From the NCBI RefSeq assembly GCF_021919345.1, contig NZ_CP089293.1:682001-746000 (forward strand): DNA of 64,000 bases, given 5' to 3'. Positions 1-7,778 of this stretch are shown in pieces. This stretch comes from Paenarthrobacter nicotinovorans. Its GTDB lineage: Bacteria > Actinomycetota > Actinomycetes > Actinomycetales > Micrococcaceae. The notes under the pieces are model-generated. The model was not told where the DNA came from. It saw nothing but the letters and a program-made list of their open reading frames with translations, and made no database searches. Each line of letters starts with the position of its first letter. Within the stretch, counting starts at the first letter, position 1. Both the position numbers and the translations under genes were made by a program.

Positions 1-895
1 GGACCAGGATCCCGGTGAACAGGCCGCCGTCGCCGGTTCCATCGCCTCGGATCACCCGGGTGCCGGGAACCGTCAACTCCCGGTCAGTGGCCGCCACCAG
101 CTGCGCTGCCCGTTCAAGGTTGTCCGGGCCGCCGAGTTCCAGCAGCGCCCCAAGAACCGGGCCTTGGTTGTAGGTGTACACGGCTTCCTCCAGGACGGGT
201 TCACCGTTCCTGATCCGGATCCCGTCCTGATAAACGCCGCGTTCGGGATGAAGCAGCCTGGAATTGAGCCATCCCACCAGGGCCTGTGCCCGCTCGCGGC
301 GGCCGGTCCGGGCGAAATACAGGGCCACGGGTGCGGTAGCAGGAGTGTTCTTGAAGTCCCTCTTGGTACTCCAGAACGTCCCGCCGCCCAGATCGTCAGT
401 GGACGCAGAATCGAACTGCAGCGTCAACCGTTTTTGGATGTACGCGTTGCGTCGGCGCCCCGGTTTCCGGGTCTCCTCCGCGAGCCTTTCGAGCCTGAGC
501 GTTGAGAGGGCGAGCCATGCCATGTCGTCGTAGTAGTGGTTCTCGAACCTGAACAGGTTCCTTAGCCGGATAGTGGTGACCAGCCGGGAAGCGAGCCTTC
601 CGGCGCTCGGGCGGGACCCGCCGTCGAACCTTGTTTTCCTGGCGAGCTCCCGGCGACCCGTGTCCACCAGGCAATCCACATAATGTGCCTGCCACCAGTA
701 GTGCCAGGGGCCCAGCAGGCTGCGGAGCGTGTTCCCCGGGATCCTGATGGCGCCGATGTGCGTGCCGGGCAGGAAGAGCAGCCGCCGCCCGAAGCTGCGG
801 GTCACGGAACGGGCTGCCTGGTCGGCGCGGCCGGCCCAATCGGCATCATCCGGGGTGGGGAGCGGTTGGTTGTCGAGGGCATCGTGCACGGGCAT
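1..895 (-). CDS. Glycoside hydrolase family 76 protein (alpha-1,6-mannanase-like), 3' part cut by window edge
   Basis: The reading frame is open from an ATG at 893-895 to the left edge, giving about 298 residues and no stop, so the C-terminus lies outside. The motif NHYYDDMAWLAL carries the paired aspartates typical of GH76 active sites, and GDGTGDGGLFTGILVR near the edge also matches the family. GH76 enzymes cleave alpha-1,6-mannan backbones; actinobacterial members act on yeast mannan or the bacterium's own mannans. I see no signal peptide at this start, so the product looks cytoplasmic unless an upstream start is used. It is divergent from the SDR gene, with about 90 bp between them. Family assignment is firm; substrate is inferred. 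Confidence 0.85.
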   Translation of the reverse strand, partial: MPVHDALDNQPLPTPDDADWAGRADQAARSVTRSFGRRLLFLPGTHIGAIRIPGNTLRSLLGPWHYWWQAHYVDCLVDTGRRELARKTRFDGGSRPSAGRLASRLVTTIRLRNLFRFENHYYDDMAWLALSTLRLERLAEETRKPGRRRNAYIQKRLTLQFDSASTDDLGGGTFWSTKRDFKNTPATAPVALYFARTGRRERAQALVGWLNSRLLHPERGVYQDGIRIRNGEPVLEEAVYTYNQGPVLGALLELGGPDNLERAAQLVAATDRELTVPGTRVIRGDGTGDGGLFTGILV

Positions 896-987
896 GGGAA
901 CAGCCTATCCGGGGACCGGGCGTGCACTGGCTCACAATTCCAGTTAACATGCATTAACGGATTTGGGTTCTGCATCAAGGAGGATGG

Positions 988-1779
988 ATGGACATCAACG
1001 GCACGGTGGCACTGGTCACTGGAGGAGCTTCAGGTTTGGGCGCTGCCACCGCAAAGCGCCTGTTCGACGCCGGAGCATCAGTGGTTCTGGTGGACCTGCC
1101 CCAGTCCGCAGGCGAGGCCTACGCGGCGGAACTCAACGCCGGGAGCAGCGGAGGCAAGGCGGTCTTCGCTCCTGCGGACGTCACCAACGAGGCCCAGGTC
1201 CAGGCCGCCGTGGACGCGGCGACATCACTGGGGCCGCTGCGCATCGTGGTCAACTGCGCCGGTATCGCGACGCCGGGAAAGGTCCTCGGCCGGGACGGCG
1301 TCCTGCCCTTGGAGACCTTCAACAAAGTGATCCAAATAAACCTCATCGGCACGTTCAACGTGATCCGGCTGGCAGCTGCTTCCATGGTGGAAACAGAACC
1401 GGTGACCACCGGGCTGGGTGGTCCCGAACGCGGCGTCATCATCAACACCGCATCCGTGGCGGCCTTCGAAGGCCAGATCGGTCAGCCCGCCTACGCCGCC
1501 TCCAAGGGAGCGGTGGCTGCCATGACGCTGCCGCTGGCGCGCGAGCTGGCGCGCTCGCTGATCCGGGTGGACACCATTGCCCCGGGCATCTTTGAAACAC
1601 CCATGATGGCCGGACTTCCCCAAGCGGCCCAGGACTCGCTGGGCCAGCAGGTCCCGCACCCCGCACGCCTGGGCCGGGCCGCCGAATACGCCAACCTGGC
1701 CGCGCACATCGTGGAAAACGCCATGTTGAACGGTGAAACCATCCGCCTGGATGGGGCCATCCGGATGGGCATCAAATGA
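988..1779 (+). CDS. SDR family oxidoreductase, 3-hydroxyacyl-CoA dehydrogenase-like (HSD17B10 type)
   Basis: This is a 263-residue classical short-chain dehydrogenase. The cofactor motif TGGASGLG is at residues 11-18, D36 at the end of beta-2 favours NAD, NCAG is at 89-92, and the catalytic S156, Y169 and K173 (YAASK) are intact. The insertion before NTASV and the [10 protein letters not shown] segment resemble type II 3-hydroxyacyl-CoA dehydrogenases, which oxidise 3-hydroxyacyl-CoA to 3-ketoacyl-CoA in fatty or branched acyl degradation. A strong AAGGAGG lies at 977-983, five bases upstream of the start. Its stop overlaps the start of the acyl-CoA dehydrogenase gene by 4 bp, so the two are translationally coupled and probably act in one acyl-CoA oxidation route. 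The exact substrate is unknown. Confidence 0.88.
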   Translation: MDINGTVALVTGGASGLGAATAKRLFDAGASVVLVDLPQSAGEAYAAELNAGSSGGKAVFAPADVTNEAQVQAAVDAATSLGPLRIVVNCAGIATPGKVLGRDGVLPLETFNKVIQINLIGTFNVIRLAAASMVETEPVTTGLGGPERGVIINTASVAAFEGQIGQPAYAASKGAVAAMTLPLARELARSLIRVDTIAPGIFETPMMAGLPQAAQDSLGQQVPHPARLGRAAEYANLAAHIVENAMLNGETIRLDGAIRMGIK

Positions 1780-3050
1780 TGGGCGACTACAGCGGCACAC
1801 CGGTAACGGCGGGATCCTCAGGTGGCACCCAGGCGTCAGCAGCGGATCTTCCCACAGCGGACTTCTTCGACTTCGAGTCGCTCCTGAGCGTCCAGGAACA
1901 GCGGAAACTCAACGAACTCCGGGCGTTTCTCGCCTCCGAGATCGCGCCGTACGCCGGGCAATGGTGGGAGAAAGCGGAATTTCCGGAGCATATCCTGCCG
2001 AAACTCGCCGCGCTGCGGCTCAGCGCGCCGGCCCAGCGGGGGTATACCCATCTTTTCGCCGGCCTGGTCATCGCGGAGATGACGCGCGTCGACACCTCGA
2101 TCGCCACCTTCTTCATGGTCCACCACGATCTCTTCGTCGAGTCCCTGTACGACTTCGGCAGCGACTCCCAGCAGGACCGCTACCTCGACGACGCCTCGAA
2201 CCTCCGCACCACAGGCGCCTTTGCGCTCACCGAACCGGACCACGGTTCCGACGTCGCCGGTGGCATGGAAACCACGGCCCGCCGCGTGGCACGCCCAGCG
2301 TCCGACGGCGGCGACTACTGGGTGCTCAACGGCGCCAAGCGCTGGATCGGCAACGGGACGTTCTGCGATTACATGCTGGTATGGGCCAAGGACGAAGCCG
2401 ACGGAGCCGTGCGGGCATTCATCGTGGACGCTTCGTTGCCCGGCATCACCAGGAGCCGGATCGAGAACAAAATCGCACTCCGGACCGTGCAGAACGCCGA
2501 CATCGTCTTCAGGGACGTGGAAGTGGCCGAGGCAGACAGGTTCTCAGGCATCAGCAGCTTTGCCGACACCAACCACCTTCTGCGCGGCTCCCGCATCATG
2601 GTCGCCTGGCAGGCGGTAGGCCAGCAGTTGGCCGCTTTCGACGTCGCCCGGCAGTACGCCGTCGAGCGCTTGCAGTTTGGAAAGCCGCTGGCCAGGTTCC
2701 AGCTCATCCAGCAGCACCTGGTGGAAATGCTCGGTAACGCGGTGGCCAGCATGGGGATGATGGTCCGCATAGCCCAACTGCAGGAGGATATCTTCACTGA
2801 CGCGCATGGTCTCCGGCACGGTGGTGCGGATATGGCCCAAGTGGCGCTCGCGAAGGCCTACTGCAGTGCGCGGATGCGCGAAACCGTGGCGCGGGGCCGT
2901 TCCATCCTGGGCGGGAACGGGATCGTCACCGATTACCGGATGGCCAAGATCTTCGCTGACGCCGAGGCAATCTACACCTACGAAGGCTCCTATGAGATCA
3001 ACTCGCTGATCGTAGGCCGCGCCGTGACGGGCGTTTCCGCTATCGCCTAG
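1776..3050 (+). CDS. Acyl-CoA dehydrogenase (glutaryl-CoA dehydrogenase-like)
   Basis: The 424-residue flavoprotein of the acyl-CoA dehydrogenase family introduces an alpha,beta double bond into an acyl-CoA and passes electrons to [15 protein letters not shown] is the usual flavin/substrate loop. The C-terminal [19 protein letters not shown] resembles the glutaryl-CoA dehydrogenase segment TYEGTHDIH; the glutamate (E403) is the expected catalytic base. Residues 1-30 are a variable N-terminal extension. The ATG overlaps the SDR stop (ATGA), giving a two-gene operon in which the dehydrogenase and hydroxyacyl-CoA dehydrogenase could catalyse successive steps; a hydratase would have to come from elsewhere. 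Whether it decarboxylates (true glutaryl-CoA dehydrogenase) cannot be told from sequence alone. Confidence 0.88.
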   Translation: MMGDYSGTPVTAGSSGGTQASAADLPTADFFDFESLLSVQEQRKLNELRAFLASEIAPYAGQWWEKAEFPEHILPKLAALRLSAPAQRGYTHLFAGLVIAEMTRVDTSIATFFMVHHDLFVESLYDFGSDSQQDRYLDDASNLRTTGAFALTEPDHGSDVAGGMETTARRVARPASDGGDYWVLNGAKRWIGNGTFCDYMLVWAKDEADGAVRAFIVDASLPGITRSRIENKIALRTVQNADIVFRDVEVAEADRFSGISSFADTNHLLRGSRIMVAWQAVGQQLAAFDVARQYAVERLQFGKPLARFQLIQQHLVEMLGNAVASMGMMVRIAQLQEDIFTDAHGLRHGGADMAQVALAKAYCSARMRETVARGRSILGGNGIVTDYRMAKIFADAEAIYTYEGSYEINSLIVGRAVTGVSAIA

Positions 3051-3051
3051 G

Positions 3052-3084
3052 CCCAGGCCGGAGCCGGGGCTGCCTAGGCCTGGG
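3052..3084. terminator. Hairpin between convergent acyl-CoA dehydrogenase and DUF1684 genes
   Basis: CCCAGGCC at 3052-3059 pairs with GGCCTGGG at 3077-3084. It lies directly after the stop of the plus-strand gene and covers the stop codon of the minus-strand gene, which suits a bidirectional terminator. There is no T tract, so this is a weak call. Confidence 0.4.
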
Positions 3085-3901
3085 GGACCTTCTCACCGGC
3101 CTCCACCCGGACGTCGATCGAATTTCCCCGGACGGGCATGGGGCAGGTGCCGTATGGGGTGAAGGCGCTGGGGTAGTTGATGGCACGGTTGAAATCGATC
3201 ACCACCGAGCCGTCAGGCCGGGGCCGGGGAATGAAGACCTTGCGCCACTCGTCCGTTGTGTCGCCATTGGTTTCATCGTGGAACGTGACGTTGAGCGCGC
3301 CGAGCTTCTCCGCCTCGGCATGGAGCCGGATCCCGTGCCCGATGCCGGGGACTTGGAAAACAACCTCGCCCACGGAACGGTGTACGCCGTCCACCAGGGG
3401 GTTGGCCGTTCCGATGGGGACGTCCTGGGGTTCTTCATACGGCTCGAAGCGGCCAGTGACCACCCAGTCAGGGTTGTAGTCGTAGGTCGGCACGCCCGTG
3501 AACTCTGTCAGGACCGGAGATGCGTCATCCCGGGTCCGGATGGCGTACTTGTCGGCACGCATGGCCAGCTCAACCACTACCTGCTTGCCGTCTGCGCCTC
3601 CGCACTGGACCCACATCAGGGATTCTTCGTCTTCCAAGACCGCGCTGATGGTGCCGTCCACCTTGTCACCGCTGGCCACCAATGTGAGGCCGTCTGCGGC
3701 GCTGGCAGTCAGAAATGCTGTTGTTCCGTCAGTGGACCAGAGCCCGGGCGCGAGCTCGACCTCGGACGGTTCTTCGGCCAGCCACTGGAAGGAGGTCAGG
3801 GTCAGCCAGCCATGCCCTGTGGCAAGCGCTGAGTTACGGCCCTCACGGAACCGCTCCCATCGGGCGATCCGCGGGTCGGTTGCTGTGGCAGATGAACTCA
3901 T
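3074..3901 (-). CDS. DUF1684 domain-containing protein
   Basis: The protein has 275 residues from an ATG preceded by AAGGAG about four bases upstream; a longer in-frame ATG at 4027 has no such site and adds a low-complexity stretch, so I use the shorter start. The order WERFREGRNSALATGHGWLTL, a central beta-rich region, and the C-terminal DFNRAINYPSAFTPYGTCP followed by a conserved tail are characteristic of DUF1684, a widespread family without established function. No signal peptide or membrane segment is seen, so it should be cytoplasmic. The conserved C-terminal asparagine, aromatic and Cys-Pro residues suggest a ligand or metal site, but that is only inference. Confidence 0.85.
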   Translation of the reverse strand: MSSSATATDPRIARWERFREGRNSALATGHGWLTLTSFQWLAEEPSEVELAPGLWSTDGTTAFLTASAADGLTLVASGDKVDGTISAVLEDEESLMWVQCGGADGKQVVVELAMRADKYAIRTRDDASPVLTEFTGVPTYDYNPDWVVTGRFEPYEEPQDVPIGTANPLVDGVHRSVGEVVFQVPGIGHGIRLHAEAEKLGALNVTFHDETNGDTTDEWRKVFIPRPRPDGSVVIDFNRAINYPSAFTPYGTCPMPVRGNSIDVRVEAGEKVPQA

Positions 3902-4002
3902 GGCTCTCCTTGGCTGGCGGTGGTGCGTTGGTGCACTTTCCTCAACCATGCACCGGGCTGCGGCATTCCCCGAATTCCTGTCGCCGGCACATGGCGTTGG
4001 AA

Positions 4003-4041
4003 CGGCTCGCGCTGGCCCCCAACCCATGCCAGCGCGAGCCG
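4003..4041 (-). terminator. Strong hairpin downstream of the GGDEF-like gene
   Basis: A perfect 14-bp stem, CGGCTCGCGCTGGC at 4003-4016 with its complement at 4028-4041, encloses an 11-base loop. It sits about 90 bases past the stop of the minus-strand gene ending at 4134, and is the obvious transcription end for it. A U tract is absent, as is common in high-GC actinobacteria. Confidence 0.55.
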
Positions 4042-4133
4042 CGTTTGATGGTCGATCCCCGGAGAGCCCGGGAACGATCCATCAGAGGGTGAGTGGCCGT
4101 ACCGCGCATTTCATGACGCGATGGAACCGGGTC

Positions 4134-4922
4134 TTAGCTCGATTCGAAGAAAGAGACCACCGGGGCTTTGGAGGGGGCGGCTGTTGATACTGCCGCCGTC
4201 CCTCCTGCCAGTGGATAGAACTTGATGCGCGACGGCCTGAGGGCGCCGTCACCGACCTCCTCCATGGCTGTTCTGCATTTCATCACCCGGGCGAGGTTGC
4301 CTTCACTGAGCGGAAAGAGAACATGGACCGCGGAGTCCAAGTACATGGCTGTGGCGCCTGTTCCACCCAGTTGCGCCTTGACGACCTCCCCTATGAGGGC
4401 CAGCAACGTCCAGCAATGACTGCGGGTTTCCTGCGGGCCGGGAACCGAGATGACGGCCAGTGCGTGTGCCCCCTGACATTCAGTGGCGATCCCGGACACT
4501 TCATGGATGCGTCGCTGAAAATGGGCTTTGCTGGCCAGGCCCGTGTACACGTCGGTGCAGGAAATGGGCGGGGCCGTCTCAGCAACTTCCGCCCAGCCTT
4601 CTGCCAATGATTGGAGGGCATCGATGTCCAGGGATTGTTTGGCCGCAGTAAAAAGTGCCCTGAAATCCGTCATGGTCTCGCCGATACTCACTCCGTTCCT
4701 CGCCCTGGCGGCGCCCAGGGATTTGGCTGAGGTTGCCGGAACCGCCGCGCTTGTGGCGAGGGAAGTCACCACGGAGCGGACCTCCGGCTGAAACCAATCC
4801 GAGCGGAAACGCCAGCCGGCCTGATAGCTGGTGCTCTGCCATCTGCGCAGCAGAAGGTGCCGCGCAAAGGTGCATTCGCCCAGTGATTTGGTGCGGAACG
4901 ATGTCATATTCGAGCAGTGCAC
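4134..4922 (-). CDS. Degenerate GGDEF-like regulatory protein
   Basis: This 262-residue protein is not clearly assigned. Residues 122-142 (CTDVYTGLASKAHFQRRIHEV) look like the start of a diguanylate cyclase domain, whose consensus is D-LTGL-NR. Residues 170-204 follow the rest of the fold, but the active-site GGDEF is replaced by GGTGATAMYLD, so cyclase activity is very unlikely. Residues 69-91 (LGAARARNGVSIGETMTDF) resemble the helical segment before such domains in actinobacterial regulators, which supports the long start; an ATG at 4673 is a shorter alternative. It is divergent from the ECF sigma gene across about 135 bp, suggesting shared control. A catalytically dead GGDEF could act as a c-di-GMP sensor or a protein-binding scaffold. 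Confidence 0.55.
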   Translation of the reverse strand: MHCSNMTSFRTKSLGECTFARHLLLRRWQSTSYQAGWRFRSDWFQPEVRSVVTSLATSAAVPATSAKSLGAARARNGVSIGETMTDFRALFTAAKQSLDIDALQSLAEGWAEVAETAPPISCTDVYTGLASKAHFQRRIHEVSGIATECQGAHALAVISVPGPQETRSHCWTLLALIGEVVKAQLGGTGATAMYLDSAVHVLFPLSEGNLARVMKCRTAMEEVGDGALRPSRIKFYPLAGGTAAVSTAAPSKAPVVSFFESS

Positions 4923-5056
4923 TTTTCGGGCGTTTCGTGACGAAACAGCTCCAAGAGATCGTTGGTAAACATTGTGGACAAATTCGCGTCACGACTCCCG
5001 GGCGACCCCCACTTCATATGTATGGGCAGGGTTCATTACGTTTTGGGGGCGCTTAG

Positions 5057-6604
5057 ATGGCACGGCGGTCACGCTCGAGCAACAAATCAAACCGCGGAGT
5101 CAACGACGATGGACATCTGATTGAGCTGGTCCGCAGCGGGGATATGTCGGCCTTTAACCACCTGTATGAGCGGCACGTAGCCATTGCCTCCACCGTTGCC
5201 AAGCGCAATGTGGACAATCCGAGCGATGCTGAAGATGTCGTGGCCGAGGCCTTCCAATCAGTTCTTCAGAGCCTGGTGGCCGGCAAAGGCCCGGACACAT
5301 TCTTCCGGGCATATCTGTTGTCCACGGTGACCCGGTTGTCGCATCAGCAGAATCGTAAGAGCAGCAGGGTTGTTCCCAGCGGGGATGATTCGGTGCTGGA
5401 CCAGACCATGGCCGAGCCCGATGCCGCCGTCCAGGCTTTCGAGTCGAGCACGGTGGCCCGGGCGTTCCGCTCATTGCCGGAACGGTGGCAGGCAGTCCTG
5501 TGGTACCTGGACGTTGAACGCATGAAACCGGCGGCTGTTGCGCCAATACTGGGAGTGTCGGCCAACGCCGTTTCCGCTTTGGCTGTACGAGCCCGTGAAG
5601 GTCTGCGGAGACAGTACCTGCAGTTCCACCTTGACGAAAAAGCCGAGGGCGCCTGCGCGGAGTTTGTCACGAAGCTCGGCTACTTCATTCGCGGCGGCCT
5701 CTCCAGCGGTGCCGAGGCCAAAGTCCGCGGACACTTGCGCGGCTGTGCAGAATGTACGGCAGCCCTCGCCGAGCTGAACGATGTCCAAGGAACCATGCGT
5801 GCCGTGCTTCTGCCCCTGATCACGGGCATCCCGCTTGCAGCATGGGTGGGGAAAGGTGCCGGACTTGGGATGCTGGGCGGGATTCTGCCGGTCAAGGGTT
5901 TCCTTGCCGTACCTGCGCTTGCGCAGCCGGCGGTCATGGCCCTCTCCACTGCTGCCGCCGTTGGATTGGTGCTCGGTGCCGTGGGAATCGTCGACCTCAT
6001 TTCGCCCGATGCTTCATTGGAGCCCCGGGCCCTTGAAACCGGCGCTGTGCATGTGGATCCCAGTCCATGGCCCTTCATACCCCCGCTCCCACCTACACCC
6101 ACTACCGCGCCCACACCTGCCCCTGCTCCCGTGGAAGAGCAACCGGTACCCGTCACTTCCCCTGAACCGGTGGCGACGCCTGCTCCGGTGGCGACGCCGT
6201 CCGCCGCCACCGCGCCCAAGCCGCCTTCGACGTCGCTGGCCGTTGTCGGCGGTTCAGCGAAATGGGTCACTACGACGGATCGGAACGGCGCGAAGACTTC
6301 CAGCATTTCAAGCTGGGACATCGCTTTCACCGCGTCAGGCACACAACCCCTGGGTAACGGCAAAGTCGTCATTGCGCTGGAAAACGGTGACCTGATCCAA
6401 GCCAGGTCCGTTGCGGCTCCTGATGGTTGGTCGTGTTCGGCAGCAAGTTCCAATGCTGTCTCCTGTGTAACGGATTCAGTCCAGAGGAGCGACCTCCACT
6501 TCCATCTGGAGTCCGCCCCCAAAGTGCCCAATACCGGCGGAGTGCTCAGGTACTCCCTCAGCGGCACGGGGCTCACGCCGGCCAACTTTGCCTGCGAGTA
6601 CTGA
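5057..6604 (+). CDS. ECF-type sigma factor fused to zinc-finger anti-sigma, transmembrane and extracellular domains
   Basis: The product is a 515-residue multidomain protein. Residues 25-98 form sigma region 2 and 135-190 sigma region 4 (RAFRSLPERWQAVLWYLDVE, then an HTH through VSANAVSALAVRAREGLRRQ). Residues 200-240 carry HLRGCAEC, an HX3CX2C zinc anti-sigma motif (H226, C230, C233). A hydrophobic segment at about 291-313 crosses the membrane, a Pro/Thr/Ala-rich stalk follows (about 335-392), and residues 398-515 make a beta-rich, Cys-containing outer domain. Known ECF groups with C-terminal fused regulators keep sigma and its inhibitor in one chain, so activation may require cleavage or a conformational signal from outside. 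It is divergent from the GGDEF-like gene and 11 bp ahead of an ATP-grasp gene. The trigger and regulon are unknown. Confidence 0.85.
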   Translation: MARRSRSSNKSNRGVNDDGHLIELVRSGDMSAFNHLYERHVAIASTVAKRNVDNPSDAEDVVAEAFQSVLQSLVAGKGPDTFFRAYLLSTVTRLSHQQNRKSSRVVPSGDDSVLDQTMAEPDAAVQAFESSTVARAFRSLPERWQAVLWYLDVERMKPAAVAPILGVSANAVSALAVRAREGLRRQYLQFHLDEKAEGACAEFVTKLGYFIRGGLSSGAEAKVRGHLRGCAECTAALAELNDVQGTMRAVLLPLITGIPLAAWVGKGAGLGMLGGILPVKGFLAVPALAQPAVMALSTAAAVGLVLGAVGIVDLISPDASLEPRALETGAVHVDPSPWPFIPPLPPTPTTAPTPAPAPVEEQPVPVTSPEPVATPAPVATPSAATAPKPPSTSLAVVGGSAKWVTTTDRNGAKTSSISSWDIAFTASGTQPLGNGKVVIALENGDLIQARSVAAPDGWSCSAASSNAVSCVTDSVQRSDLHFHLESAPKVPNTGGVLRYSLSGTGLTPANFACEY

Positions 6605-6615
6605 GGGGAGTTGCG

Positions 6616-7539
6616 ATGGTGCGGGTGTTGGTGACAGGTGTTGGCGGTTCGGCCGGGCTTTCTTTGTCCCGTCAGTTGCGGGACCAAGGACACTGGGTTT
6701 TGGGCGTTGACATGCGGCGGGTCCACGCTTCGGCGGCAGATGCTTTGGCAGTGGTTTCGCCAGTCGACGCACCGGCGTATTTGTGGGAGCTGCGCGGACT
6801 CGTGGCGGCCCACGGGATCGAGTTGGTCATCCCTACGGTGAACGCGGAGCTGCTCACCGCCTCGGTTGCCCGGGAAGGTTTCGCGCCAGGGGTGGAGGTG
6901 CTGATCGCCGATCCGGCTCCGATGTCCATCGCGCACGACAAATACCTGACGATGGGATGCCTTGCCACCGCGGGGGTGGGAGTTCCCGATTTCGGGTTGC
7001 CGGGGGACTTCAGCTCCGTTAACGAGGCCATGGCCAGGATGGGCGGATGCCTGGTGGTGAAGCCAAGGGTTTCGCGTGGTGGCCGGGAGGCGCGGGTGTT
7101 GAAAAGACACAGCGACGGCGGCCGGAACGCCGAACGGTTTTGGCGTTCCCTGGATGACTCCTGGCTTGTTCAACGCTGTGCCTCCGGAACCGGATACGCG
7201 TCAATGGTTCACAGAGATGGAGCAAGCCATGACCACGACACCCTTGTGGTGGTCCTGGAGAAATCCAAGCTCACCCGCGGACGTCCGGACAACGTGGCCC
7301 CGCTCAAGAGACTGGAAGCGTCGATGGCACCGGACGTGGCCAGGACGGCAGCGGCAGCGACTGAGGCTTTGGGGCTCACGGGCGCCGCTGCCATCGACAT
7401 CCGTCGAATGCCCGACGGGCGCCCTGTGGTTGTGGAAGTCAATGCCCGCTTTGGTGCCAACAGTGCCTATGCGCCCGAGCTCCTGGAGCGCGCCATGAGG
7501 CAGTACGCGGCCGGGCAGATGCTCCGGGGAGCCGTGTGA
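6616..7539 (+). CDS. ATP-grasp enzyme (carbamoyl-phosphate-synthase-like / PylC-like)
   Basis: The protein has 307 residues. The N-terminal MVRVLVTGVGGSAGLSLSRQL is a Rossmann-like preATP-grasp domain. A central region has the lysine strand VVKPRVSRGGREARV, and the C-terminal half contains the metal/ATP motif GRPVVVEVNARFG. ATP-grasp ligases join a carboxylate to an amine or thiol through an acyl phosphate; the partners here cannot be named. The ATG at 6616 follows GAGGGGAG at 6603-6610, which starts at the sigma-factor stop, so the gene is almost certainly co-transcribed with the sigma fusion. That makes it a candidate output or modifier of the pathway. No membrane segment is visible. Confidence 0.75.
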   Translation: MVRVLVTGVGGSAGLSLSRQLRDQGHWVLGVDMRRVHASAADALAVVSPVDAPAYLWELRGLVAAHGIELVIPTVNAELLTASVAREGFAPGVEVLIADPAPMSIAHDKYLTMGCLATAGVGVPDFGLPGDFSSVNEAMARMGGCLVVKPRVSRGGREARVLKRHSDGGRNAERFWRSLDDSWLVQRCASGTGYASMVHRDGASHDHDTLVVVLEKSKLTRGRPDNVAPLKRLEASMAPDVARTAAAATEALGLTGAAAIDIRRMPDGRPVVVEVNARFGANSAYAPELLERAMRQYAAGQMLRGAV

Positions 7540-7778
7540 CTGATTGCAGTCCGGCAGGCTGGCTGGAACGAGCTCGAACCAACCGGGTTGGGACCCGGTG
7601 GCCGTCGCGGAGCCCGGCATAGTGCGTTACGGCCGGGAGGAGAAGCCCGTGCCAAATTTTGAGACGCATTCTTTGCTGGGGTCGGGGCCGGGTAAGATCC
7701 CGTAGGAAACAACAGTAATCCGGCTCACAGTATCCAGCGCAGTGTACGGGCCAAACCTGACCCCGAAGGTATGTATCC

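Noticed and set aside
5680..7173. 497-residue frame on the minus strand opposite the sigma fusion and ATP-grasp genes
   Set aside because: Antisense to two well-supported genes; composition is a mirror of GC-rich codons, and no family motif is visible.
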